From assembly GCF_938041645.1 (NCBI RefSeq), contig NZ_CALIST010000016.1:1-28888 (forward strand): DNA of 28,888 nucleotides, read 5' to 3'. The translations under genes were made by a program, and so were the position numbers. The notes under the pieces are model-generated. The model saw only the letters and a list, made by a program, of their open reading frames with translations, did not search any database and was not told the origin of the DNA. Source of the stretch: an uncultured Campylobacter sp. (GTDB taxonomy: Bacteria; Campylobacterota; Campylobacteria; Campylobacterales; Campylobacteraceae). Every line of letters starts with the position of its first letter. Position 1 is the stretch's first letter. Shown here piece by piece: positions 15,092-22,987 of this stretch.

Positions 15092-15733
15092 TTAATCCAA
15101 CCTTTTAGACTTTTCTCTACAAAGCAGACCAAGAAGCGTAGCGCCGCTAAGTACGACGGATGCTTGCACATGATCTGCCACTGTCGAATTTAGTTTTTCT
15201 AAAATTTTTTTATCCACATAAGATAACTTTTTATTAACGAAATCATACCTGGATGAAATTTTCCCCATTCCTTTTCTTGACATCAAAACATCATAACTAT
15301 ATGCCACGATCGGCTCGCCTCGTGAATATATAGTAATATACTCCTTTATATGTACATATTTTCCTGTGGACAATGCTTTACAAACGCCGTCATTATGGCT
15401 ATAAGAGATCACTTTAATAAATTCGTTCGGAACGAATATTATCTCCGTAATTTTTTTAGAATTATGTTCCTTTATCGCGCTAGGATCTATATAACCATTT
15501 CCCATTTCATCCATATAAATCTGCATACCAAGTCCCGGTGCCGTAAGATATTTGCCTAACACTTTGCCGTTTTTATAGAGTTTTCCGTTATGGGCTCGGT
15601 ATCTGGTGGAAATATTTTTGTCAAAGCTTAACATTGCGATATCTTCCGAGTCGGCTATTCCGTTTTGGTCTTTTTTGCTCGCGCATCCTCCAAGTAGTGC
15701 CGCCAAAACGGCAAAAACTATAAAATTTTTCAT
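15092..15733 (-). CDS. Tandem-family lipoprotein E (213 aa)
   Basis: Signal MKNFIVFAVLAALLGGC (lipid Cys17), shared with lipoprotein D. Family motifs are LSFDKNISTRY, KLYKNGKVLGKY (51-62), DEMGNGYID, YSHNDGVCKALSTGKYVHI (111-129) and a late Cys205 followed by a basic tail (REKSKRLD) longer than in the paralogues. It has exactly three cysteines. Its codon use and base composition are more AT-rich than the surrounding djlA and purL. The gene is first in the lipoprotein run, 108 bases after djlA. Function unknown. Confidence 0.87.
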   Translation of the reverse strand: MKNFIVFAVLAALLGGCASKKDQNGIADSEDIAMLSFDKNISTRYRAHNGKLYKNGKVLGKYLTAPGLGMQIYMDEMGNGYIDPSAIKEHNSKKITEIIFVPNEFIKVISYSHNDGVCKALSTGKYVHIKEYITIYSRGEPIVAYSYDVLMSRKGMGKISSRYDFVNKKLSYVDKKILEKLNSTVADHVQASVVLSGATLLGLLCREKSKRLD

Positions 15734-15738
15734 TTATC
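15682..15738 (-). repeat. 57-bp identical segment, copy 2 (signal peptide of lipoprotein E)
   Basis: Exact copy of 15024-15080; see that entry. The identity stops at the first codons of the mature proteins. Confidence 0.9.
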
Positions 15739-15841
15739 TCTCCTTAAATTCTAATCCTTCGCCGCACCTTGCCGTCGTCTCGCCATCCTATTTTAAAATT
15801 TCAAGACGCTCTGCGCCCTCAAATTTTAAAATTTGCTCGCC

Positions 15842-16828
15842 CTACTTCTCGCCGAAGCGCTCCTTTAAAATTTTATACGCCTCGTTGATCTCCTGAAGCC
15901 TCTTCGTGCCCTCCTGGATGATCTCCTCGTCCGCGCCCTTGCCCATCAGGATGTCGGGGTGGTATTTTTTCACGAGCTCGCGGTATTTTTTCTTGATCTC
16001 GCTAAACGTAGCGTCCTTGGAAAGTCCCAAAATTTCATACGGATCTCTTTTGGTTTTGGCGGAGCCTTGCGAGCCGCCTGAATAGCCGCTACCATATCCG
16101 CCAGAATATCCGCCGCCGTATGAACCGCCCGAACTTTGCGAGCCTCCGTAGCCCGAACCCGCCGAGCCGCCATAGCCGTAGCCCGTACCACCGCCGTAAC
16201 TGCTGCTGCCGTAGCCGCCGGTGCTTCTGCCGCCGTATTTGTCCCAATACCCGCCGCTTCTTGTGCTATAGCCGTCGTATTCGTCGTAAGCCGTATCGCT
16301 TTGCGCGCCGCCGTTTTCGTAATATGTGCCGTAAAAGCTGCGCTCAAAGGTCGCAAACATCTGACTTTGGATATGCTCGGGCAGACCCAATCCATCACAA
16401 ATCTGCGAGATTGTGCGCCGCTCTGCCGCGCTAAAACCGCGATCGACGTAGGCTAAATTTAAAAAGAAATAGATTAGCCCCGTTTTGCGACTCGGACTCG
16501 GGCGGTAGGTTTGGTTATATTTTTCGGCGAGCTCGCGCACGTTTGCGAGACTTTCTTTCTCGACTTTGTAAACGAGCTTCAGCGCCTCGCGTTCGCGCTC
16601 GCCGGCGCCCATTTGGCGAACCAAATCGTCCAAAATTTCGCTTATCATCGCGGCTTCGGACTCGCTTACGTGCCCGTCGCTTTTGGCGACCTTGGCTAGA
16701 AGCGCTACTAAAATTTTAGCCTCTCCTAGCTGCATTAGCGCCTTGCTGCGATAACCGGAGTTACTGAAAACTCCGCCGATCTGAGCGAAAATATAAAGCG
16801 CGATTAAAAGAAATACAATGCCAAGCAC
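15842..16828 (-). CDS. djlA: DjlA-type membrane-anchored TerB/J-domain co-chaperone with G/Y/S-rich linker
   Basis: Probably a cytoplasm-facing DnaK co-chaperone on the inner membrane. One N-terminal membrane helix (2-20, GIVFLLIALYIFAQIGGVF) is followed by a TerB-like helical domain (about 35-165, with AKSDGHVSESEA and AYVDRGFSAAE metal-loop-like motifs). A low-complexity linker of about 85 residues (173-256) of Gly, Tyr and Ser comes next. The C-terminal J domain (262-327) has the HPD tripeptide at 290-292 in KKYHPDI. Order and topology match DjlA of enterobacteria, but the linker is long and compositionally extreme. The gene begins 3 bases after the purL stop, so it is translated from the purL transcript. 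Confidence 0.9.
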   Translation of the reverse strand: MLGIVFLLIALYIFAQIGGVFSNSGYRSKALMQLGEAKILVALLAKVAKSDGHVSESEAAMISEILDDLVRQMGAGEREREALKLVYKVEKESLANVRELAEKYNQTYRPSPSRKTGLIYFFLNLAYVDRGFSAAERRTISQICDGLGLPEHIQSQMFATFERSFYGTYYENGGAQSDTAYDEYDGYSTRSGGYWDKYGGRSTGGYGSSSYGGGTGYGYGGSAGSGYGGSQSSGGSYGGGYSGGYGSGYSGGSQGSAKTKRDPYEILGLSKDATFSEIKKKYRELVKKYHPDILMGKGADEEIIQEGTKRLQEINEAYKILKERFGEK

Positions 16829-16831
16829 GCG

Positions 16832-19027
16832 CTAATCTTCGCTCTTTACGATCTTGGCAAACTCGCCGAAGTAAATTTCTTTTAGTGCAGCGAGCTTTTT
16901 GCAGAGGGAATTTATACGAAACTCTTCGCCGCCGCTGGTGCCTAGGCGCATCAAGCTTAGCCCGTATTTTGCGGCCAGCTCTTTAAATTTCGCCTCGTCG
17001 CGTATGCCGAAAATCGCGCGCGAAAAGCTTTCATCGAAAATATCTCTACTATCGTCGCAGCTCATCTCAAACTCGCCGCCAATGCCGCCCACGCACGCCA
17101 TCTTCGCAAGCGTGATCGCCACGCCGCCGATTCCTACTGAGTTTGCAAATTCCAAAACTCCGCTCCTGCCTGCTTCTATCGCGAAGTCCCACAGAGCGCG
17201 TTCGGCTTTTAAATTTAGCTCCGGCAGGCTGCCTGCGACGCGGTTTTCTACCGCTTTCATATAAAGCGAACCCGCAAAAACGCCCTTCGTATCGCCCGCC
17301 AGATAAACGCTCACGCCGCTAGCGCAAAAATCGCTAGGGATGATCTCGCCCTCGTTCGTGCCCACGCAGACGATCGCGGGAGTAGGCTGGATGCTAACGC
17401 CGCCCGTTTCGTTATAAAGGCTTACGTTGCCGCTTACGACGGGGGTATTTAGCGCGGCGCAAGCCTGCTTGATCCCCTCGCAGCCCTGCGCGAACTGCCA
17501 CATAACCTCTGGATTTTGCGGATTACCGTAGTTTAGGCAATCGGTGATGGCTAGAGGCGTTGCGCCGCTCATCGCGACCTTTCGCCCCGCCGATACTACC
17601 GCAAGCGCCGCGCCTATGCGAGGATGGACGTAATTCATCCGCGTGTTGCAGTCCGCAGCCATCGCGAGCTTGACGCCGTTTTGCTTAACTCGCATTACCG
17701 CAGCGCCCAGCATACCGGGACGCTTGGCGGAGTTTAACCCCACGTTGGCGTCGTATTGATCGTAGATGTAGGATTTATTTAGCACTTCGGGGTCCTCAAA
17801 AATTTTATCAAACGCCGCGTCCAGCTCGCGCTCGCTCGCGCCGCAGCCGCATAAATTTTGCCGCGCGATCTGCGCCATATATGCAGGCTCTTTTATCGGG
17901 CGATCCAGCACGGGCGCCGCCTCGCTAAGCGGCTCGATCGGGATGACGCCTGCCAGCTCGCCGTGCCAAAAAAGCTCCATCTTGCCGCTATCCGTCACCT
18001 CGCCGATGACGGCGGCGTCGAGATCCCATTTGGCAAAAATTTCTTTGATTTTCTCCTCGCAGCCCTTTTTGGCGCAGATCAGCATACGCTCTTGGCTCTC
18101 GCTTAGCATCAGCTCATACGGGCTCATCCCCTCTTCGCGCATCGGCACGCGATCCAAATTTAACCTCATGCCGCTGCCACTGCGCCCCGCCATCTCAAAG
18201 CTACTCGAAGTAAGCCCCGCTGCGCCCATATCCTGGATACCCACGACGTAGTCGGTTTTAAAAAGCTCCAAACACGCCTCCATCAGCAGCTTTTCAGCGA
18301 ACGGATCGCCCACCTGCACCGTCGGACGCAGGGATTTGTTCGCGTCGCTAAAGCTATCGCTCGCCATCACGGCTCCTCCGAGCCCGTCGCGCCCGGTTTT
18401 GGAGCCTACGTAGATCACGCTGTTGCCCACGCCTTCGGCCCTGCCGTAGAAAATTTCATCCTTTTTAACGATACCTAGAGCAAAGGCATTAACCAAAATG
18501 TTGCCGTCAAAGCTCTTATCGAAGCTCGTCTCGCCGCCTATCGTAGGGATGCCCATGCAGTTGCCGTAGTGCGCGATGCCCGCGACTGCCCCTTTTAGCA
18601 GATAGCGCTGCTTGCGCGCATTATCGCTTATTCCTAGCACCTCGCCGAAACGAAGCGAGTTCATATTGGCTTCGACGCGCGCGCCCATCGTAAAGATGTC
18701 GCGCAGTATCCCGCCCACACCTGTCGCAGCGCCCTGAAACGGCTCAATGAAGCTTGGGTGGTTGTGGCTTTCCATCTTAAAAACCGCCGCCATGCCGCCG
18801 CCGATGTCGATGACGCCTGCGTTTTCACCAGGGCCCTGGATGACCCAAGGCGCCTTAGTCGGGAAGCCGCTTAAGTATTTTTTGCTCGATTTGTAGCTAC
18901 AGTGCTCGCTCCACATCGCGCTAAAAATCCCAAGCTCGAGCAGATTCGGCTCGCGACCTAAAATTTTTAAAATTTTTTCATATTCTTCGTCTGAAATTTT
19001 ATGTGCCGCTACTACTTTTTTATCCAT
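16832..19027 (-). CDS. purL: Phosphoribosylformylglycinamidine synthase subunit PurL
   Basis: ATP-dependent FGAM synthase of de novo purine synthesis, small (Bacillus) type that needs separate PurQ and PurS subunits. Length 731 is normal. Motifs include WSEHCSYKSS (39-48, active-site His42), VIQGPGENAG, KMESHNHPS, DMGAAGLTSSS and DCLNYGNP. No glutaminase domain is fused. GGGCG precedes the ATG. It is the first gene of its strand run after the glycan operon (63-base gap) and is followed 3 bases later by djlA. Confidence 0.97.
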   Translation of the reverse strand: MDKKVVAAHKISDEEYEKILKILGREPNLLELGIFSAMWSEHCSYKSSKKYLSGFPTKAPWVIQGPGENAGVIDIGGGMAAVFKMESHNHPSFIEPFQGAATGVGGILRDIFTMGARVEANMNSLRFGEVLGISDNARKQRYLLKGAVAGIAHYGNCMGIPTIGGETSFDKSFDGNILVNAFALGIVKKDEIFYGRAEGVGNSVIYVGSKTGRDGLGGAVMASDSFSDANKSLRPTVQVGDPFAEKLLMEACLELFKTDYVVGIQDMGAAGLTSSSFEMAGRSGSGMRLNLDRVPMREEGMSPYELMLSESQERMLICAKKGCEEKIKEIFAKWDLDAAVIGEVTDSGKMELFWHGELAGVIPIEPLSEAAPVLDRPIKEPAYMAQIARQNLCGCGASERELDAAFDKIFEDPEVLNKSYIYDQYDANVGLNSAKRPGMLGAAVMRVKQNGVKLAMAADCNTRMNYVHPRIGAALAVVSAGRKVAMSGATPLAITDCLNYGNPQNPEVMWQFAQGCEGIKQACAALNTPVVSGNVSLYNETGGVSIQPTPAIVCVGTNEGEIIPSDFCASGVSVYLAGDTKGVFAGSLYMKAVENRVAGSLPELNLKAERALWDFAIEAGRSGVLEFANSVGIGGVAITLAKMACVGGIGGEFEMSCDDSRDIFDESFSRAIFGIRDEAKFKELAAKYGLSLMRLGTSGGEEFRINSLCKKLAALKEIYFGEFAKIVKSED

Positions 19028-19090
19028 TTTTCGCCCTTTTCGCCGTTAAATTTAAGTCGCAATAATAACTAAAATTTTCTATCATTTCGA

Positions 19091-19846
19091 TTAATCTTCG
19101 CCCTTTTTAAGATACTTCTCGTAAAGTTTCGCCTCTTTTAAAAACGCGTAAAATGCGTTAATGTTTGCCGTGATAAATCCCTTGCGCCCGTCAAAAAGCG
19201 ATCTGCGCAAAATGTATGATTTAAAAAACGCAAACGGATAGATCAGCAAAAGCTTCGCAAGGCTCGGCTTCTTGCCCTTCTCAAAATCCCCCTGCGCGCG
19301 CAGCGTGGAGTAGTTGTTGTTTTTCGTAACGAGCTCGGCGATCGGCTTTTCGCTAAAGTGATTAATGCAGAATTTACTCTTTTTCACCGCGCCTTTTATG
19401 ATCGAAATTTGCGCGTGCACCCCCATATTTTTATACTCGCCGCACTCCTTGCGAAAGAAGCGAATGTGAGTATTTTTGCGCACGAGATCGGAGCATCTGC
19501 GCCCTAGCGAGTATTCGTGAAATTTAATATCCAGCGCCGAGTAATCGCTCTGACTCATAAACTCCTCTATCTCGCCCTTTAGCTCAGGGCTTACCTCCTC
19601 GTCGCCGTCGAGATTTAGCACCCATTCGTTGCTGCAGAGCGAAAATGCGTAATTTTTCTGCACACCCTCGCCCTGCCAATCGTGGTGGTAAATTTTATCG
19701 GTAAATTTACGCGCGATCTGCAGCGTGGCATCGATGCTGCCGCTATCGACGATTATGATCTCGGCGAAATCCGCCACGCTACGCAGCATACGCTCGATGT
19801 GGCGCTCCTCATTCATCACTATCGCATAAACGGATGCTTTAATCAT
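19091..19846 (-). CDS. Family 2 glycosyltransferase (LgtF/WaaE-like)
   Basis: A cytoplasmic GT-A enzyme adding a sugar, most likely a glucose or heptose-linked hexose, to the lipooligosaccharide core or another envelope glycan. It begins MIKASVYAIVMNEERHIERM, then shows VDSGSIDAT (33-41) and the metal-binding LDGDEE (79-84). The C-terminal third is basic and amphipathic (LLLIYPFAFFKSYILRRSLF), as in membrane-associated LgtF/WaaE enzymes. The start at 19846 is chosen because it makes an ATGA overlap with the upstream stop and has AAGGA upstream; an earlier in-frame ATG at 19879 lies within the previous gene. It is the last gene of the glycan operon. Acceptor and donor are not readable. Confidence 0.88.
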   Translation of the reverse strand: MIKASVYAIVMNEERHIERMLRSVADFAEIIIVDSGSIDATLQIARKFTDKIYHHDWQGEGVQKNYAFSLCSNEWVLNLDGDEEVSPELKGEIEEFMSQSDYSALDIKFHEYSLGRRCSDLVRKNTHIRFFRKECGEYKNMGVHAQISIIKGAVKKSKFCINHFSEKPIAELVTKNNNYSTLRAQGDFEKGKKPSLAKLLLIYPFAFFKSYILRRSLFDGRKGFITANINAFYAFLKEAKLYEKYLKKGED

Positions 19847-20634
19847 AGTTTGTTCCTTATCCTCGTAAATTTCAGCCAAAAATCAAAAAATCCCTCCGTG
19901 CCCAAAATGCCGATGCGCTTTACGGCATATCTGTCGTCGCCCGCCTCGTAAAGCCCGCGCTTGACGACCACCGCGCCTTTAAAATTTGATCTAGCGATAT
20001 TTAAAATTTCGTCGTTAAATTTACCGTAGGGGTAGGCAAACACCTCGCACGGCTGCCCGCAAATGCGCGCTACGCGAGCTTTGGACGCGATTATCTCATC
20101 TGCGGCGAGCTGCGGATCGCTCGCGTAGGTAAGGTCTAAATTTACGTGGTGCATCGTATGCGCGCCAAACTCCACCAGCCCGCTTGCCTGCATTTTTAAA
20201 ATTTGCTCCTCGCTCAGCATCCTTGCAAGATGAGCGGTGTTGGCGCGCTCCCAGTCGTTTTGCACGGCGTCCGGCACCAAAAATATGCTCGCTTTGAAAT
20301 TGTATTTTTTCAAAATTTCAAAGGCGTTAGAAAAATTATTTTCAAACCCGTCGTCGAAGGTAATACAAACCGCCTTTTTAGGTAGCCGCTCTAGCGCGAT
20401 AAGCTCGCTAAGCTTAAAGCTCTTAAAGCCGTTTTTCGCAAGCCACGCGATCTGTCTTTCAAAATCCGCAGGCTTCAGCCGCCATTTGTCGAATTTATCG
20501 CCCTTATGCTCCTCTACGCTATGATACATCAGCACCCGCGCCTTATGCCAGCCCTGCGGGATCCGCCACCAGTTATACCGCAGCGAAACGCCCGCTGCGG
20601 CGGCAAAGATCAGAAAGGCTACAAAATAAATCAT
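19843..20634 (-). CDS. Membrane-anchored polysaccharide deacetylase (NodB/CE4), copy 1
   Basis: An N-terminal membrane segment (2-17) anchors a CE4 domain. It shows VLMYHSV (34-40), TFDDG (92-96, catalytic Asp and metal Asp), HTMHH (159-163, metal His) and AYPYG. Length is 263 residues. Such enzymes remove N-acetyl groups from sugars, here presumably on an envelope glycan at the periplasmic side. It overlaps its neighbours by ATGA at both ends (20631-20634 and 19843-19846), so it is translationally coupled. It is paralogous to the gene at 22984 in the same operon. The substrate is not readable. Confidence 0.88.
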   Translation of the reverse strand: MIYFVAFLIFAAAAGVSLRYNWWRIPQGWHKARVLMYHSVEEHKGDKFDKWRLKPADFERQIAWLAKNGFKSFKLSELIALERLPKKAVCITFDDGFENNFSNAFEILKKYNFKASIFLVPDAVQNDWERANTAHLARMLSEEQILKMQASGLVEFGAHTMHHVNLDLTYASDPQLAADEIIASKARVARICGQPCEVFAYPYGKFNDEILNIARSNFKGAVVVKRGLYEAGDDRYAVKRIGILGTEGFFDFWLKFTRIRNKL

Positions 20635-21797
20635 CTGAATTTCTCTCCGTTTTTATAGACGAACTCGCGCCACTCGTAAGGCTCGCTGTAAAAATCGCTC
20701 CGCTCGCTTTTATCTCTTCCGTTTAGTGCGTCGTGACGTTCGCCGCCGCTCTCGCTGCATTTTTCATCAGAAATTTCACCGCAGGCATCTGCGCCAAAGC
20801 TCTCTTCAAAGATCGTCTCAAGCATAAATTTTGCCACTCGGGCGGCGTTTGCGATCTTTAGCGTCTTGGCTCTGCCGCGCTGCGCGATACGCGCGTATTC
20901 GCCGCTAGCAAGAAGGCATTTGATCTTTGAAAAGCAATCCGTAGGACCGTCAAAATAAACTATCTCCGAGCCGTCCTTATAAAGCCGCTCAAACCCCGCG
21001 ATCTTGGGGCTAAAAGTGCAGACGCCGCATCCTAAAAACTGCGCCATACGGTCGCTCGCGCCGAGCAATTTATGAGCGCGCGCGCACTCAAGCTCGTCGT
21101 CGCGATTAAAATTTATCGCGATCTTCGCAGCCGCGATCTCGCGATGAAATTTATCTCCGAATACGGCAGGCGCGCCGAGGCTTGCAAAAATTTTAAGCCT
21201 AAACCCCTCTTTTTCGCAAAAATCGCGCAGCAAAAGCGCAAATTTATACCTCACGTCCTCTTGATAATCGCGCGCTATGTAGATCACGTCGGTCGTTTTA
21301 GCGGCGTCTAGGCGTCTATCAAACGCCGCGTCGGAGATGTTTGGGAAAAAGGCGAATTTCGCGCCGTATCTTGCCGAAAGATCGCGCAGCTTCAGCGCAT
21401 TCGCCCAAAAAAACACGTCGATAAAGCTTAGCTTTTCGAAAAATTCCCGTTTTTCTTGTAGATGATCGACGTACCAGATCGCGATTTTGATCTTAGGAAG
21501 TGCCGATTTTATCGCCCGCAGCGTGCCAAGACTGATCTTTTCGCCTTTGCCGATTAAAAGCAGATCGGCGCCGATATTTTCGCAGATACGCACGAGCTTG
21601 GCGTTCATCTTCTCTAACCCGCTGTTTTTCAGCCCGCAAAAGCGCAGGCTCCGCTCCCAATCGCGGTAGCTAAAATCATAGACGAAGTGTCCGCTGCGAA
21701 CGAGCCCGTGGCTGATCTTACGCTCCATACCGTAGAAAAAATTACCGTCGTCGTATTCGTTGAAAATACCGCAATGCACGATCTTTAGGCTTCGCAT
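20631..21797 (-). CDS. CgeB-like GT-B glycosyltransferase
   Basis: Looks like a CgeB/Glyco_trans_1_2-type transferase. The N-terminal Rossmann-like half shows KIVHCGIFNEYDDGNFFYGM, LLIGKG and WYVDH. The C-terminal half shows KIAINFNRD, RMAQFLGCGVCTFSP and a late GFERLYKDGSEIVYFD, the usual sugar-nucleotide side. From about residue 334 to 367 there is an acidic, Cys/Ser/Glu-rich block that looks like a low-complexity insertion before a final YEWREFVYKNGEKF segment. The ribosome binding site GAGGAG is good. The start overlaps the upstream gene by 13 bases. A role in lipooligosaccharide or surface-glycan assembly is inferred from context. Confidence 0.78.
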   Translation of the reverse strand: MRSLKIVHCGIFNEYDDGNFFYGMERKISHGLVRSGHFVYDFSYRDWERSLRFCGLKNSGLEKMNAKLVRICENIGADLLLIGKGEKISLGTLRAIKSALPKIKIAIWYVDHLQEKREFFEKLSFIDVFFWANALKLRDLSARYGAKFAFFPNISDAAFDRRLDAAKTTDVIYIARDYQEDVRYKFALLLRDFCEKEGFRLKIFASLGAPAVFGDKFHREIAAAKIAINFNRDDELECARAHKLLGASDRMAQFLGCGVCTFSPKIAGFERLYKDGSEIVYFDGPTDCFSKIKCLLASGEYARIAQRGRAKTLKIANAARVAKFMLETIFEESFGADACGEISDEKCSESGGERHDALNGRDKSERSDFYSEPYEWREFVYKNGEKFR

Positions 21798-22987
21798 AAC
21801 AGCTCCTCGTAGTAATTTTTAAGCGAGCTAATATAATTTTGCAGCGTCAAAGTTTGCTTAAGACCGGCGTGTTTTTGCGCGAAAGCCCGGGCGTATTTGC
21901 CGTAAGTGCGGTAAATTTCATCGATCTTGGCGCCTAGATCCGCCGCCTCGCACAAAAACTCCTCGCTTAAAATTTCTGAAATTCCGCCCGCGCGGGTAGA
22001 TATCAGCACGGGCGAATAAAAAATACCTTCGATCAAAATCACCGGAAAGCCCTCCTTGCGCGAGCTGATGACGTGCAGGTGCGACGCGCTCAGGGCCGCT
22101 GCAACGTCGTCGCAAAAGCCGCACAATCGCACGCGGTCCTGCAATTTTAGCGAATCGATTAAATTTTGTAAATTTTGCCTCTCGCCGCCCTGACCGTAAA
22201 TTTTAAGCTCGAAATCAAATTTCAGCTCGCTTGCGGCGCGGATCAAAAGATCAAAACCCTTGATCTTATCGAGCCTGCCGATCGCGACGATACTAAATTT
22301 AAAATTTTCCGCCACCGCGTTTGCGCCCTGTTGCGATACGAATACGCTACTAGTCTTATTTTGCGATGCGTCCGCATCAAAAGCACTATCTTGCGACACG
22401 CGCGCCCCGCCAGGCATATTTTGCGACGCGCCCGCAACGCCAGCCGAGTCGCCGCGCTCATCTTTTTCCCCCTCAAACGCCCTATTTGCGGCGTCCTCCG
22501 CGTCCTTGCAGTACGCGAGAATTTCATGATTTACAAACTCCAGCCGCGGCTCTATGCCGAAATATATCACCTTCGCGGCGTGATTTATCGTGGTTGCGAC
22601 CTTGCGAGAGGCTGCGATGACGTTTCGCACGCGATCGAAAACGGGCGCCTTGCGATCGTTGTGTTTGGTCGCAACGAGCTTAAGATTTAAAAATTTTTCA
22701 ATTACAAAGCCAATCTGTGCAGCTTTGGCACCGTGCGAATGTAAAATTTCAAATCCGCCCGAGCGTAAAAACCGATAAATTTCAGCGAACAAAAACGGAT
22801 TGTAGCGCTTGTCGCGGCTTTTGTACTCATAAATTTGCACGCGAGCATCCAGACGCTGCAAAAACTCGCATCTATCGGGCACGATTAGCGCCGTCTGCTC
22901 GCTTTTGCAAAGCTCATTTAGCGAGTCGATCACGATCTTTTCGACGCCGCCGTAAAATCTGGAGCAGCAAAGATAGGCGATTTTCAT
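21785..22987 (-). CDS. Family 4 glycosyltransferase with repeat-containing insertion
   Basis: GT-B glycosyltransferase. The N-terminal domain has SRFYGGVEKIV (acceptor-side glycine loop) and ILHSHGAKAA. The C-terminal domain has IVAIGRLDKIKGFDLLIRA, KIYGQGGER and SRKEGFPVILIEG (the E-x7-E donor motif). Between the domains, about residues 162-226, is an acidic and Ser/Gln/Asn-rich insertion. It contains four 10-residue units with SQ at 188, 198, 208 and 218, encoded by a 30-bp DNA repeat. The insertion sits in the flexible interdomain linker, so the enzyme may stay active. It is coupled by ATGA with the upstream deacetylase gene. Donor and acceptor are unknown. Confidence 0.88.
   Translation of the reverse strand: MKIAYLCCSRFYGGVEKIVIDSLNELCKSEQTALIVPDRCEFLQRLDARVQIYEYKSRDKRYNPFLFAEIYRFLRSGGFEILHSHGAKAAQIGFVIEKFLNLKLVATKHNDRKAPVFDRVRNVIAASRKVATTINHAAKVIYFGIEPRLEFVNHEILAYCKDAEDAANRAFEGEKDERGDSAGVAGASQNMPGGARVSQDSAFDADASQNKTSSVFVSQQGANAVAENFKFSIVAIGRLDKIKGFDLLIRAASELKFDFELKIYGQGGERQNLQNLIDSLKLQDRVRLCGFCDDVAAALSASHLHVISSRKEGFPVILIEGIFYSPVLISTRAGGISEILSEEFLCEAADLGAKIDEIYRTYGKYARAFAQKHAGLKQTLTLQNYISSLKNYYEELLCEA
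22331..22450 (-). repeat. Coding minisatellite, four units of 30 bp
   Basis: TTGCGA on the plus strand recurs at 22331, 22361, 22391 and 22421, exactly 30 bases apart, followed by variable codons. On the coding strand each unit gives ten residues containing A/V-SQ-N/D/Q. The unit length is a multiple of three, so copy-number change would keep the frame. Confidence 0.88.

Noticed and set aside
11061..15733. Toxin-antitoxin or contact-dependent inhibition cluster
   Set aside because: No toxin domain, secretion partner or immunity-type pairing is visible; lipoproteins and a peptidase alone do not support it.
16120..16456. Plus-strand frames of 104-106 codons over djlA
   Set aside because: They are antisense to the Gly/Tyr/Ser linker codons, whose regular GGN/TAY/TCN composition keeps other frames open.
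22175..22690. 171-codon plus-strand frame over the GT4 gene
   Set aside because: Antisense to a confident glycosyltransferase; its length reflects the repeat-rich insertion, and it lacks a start signal.
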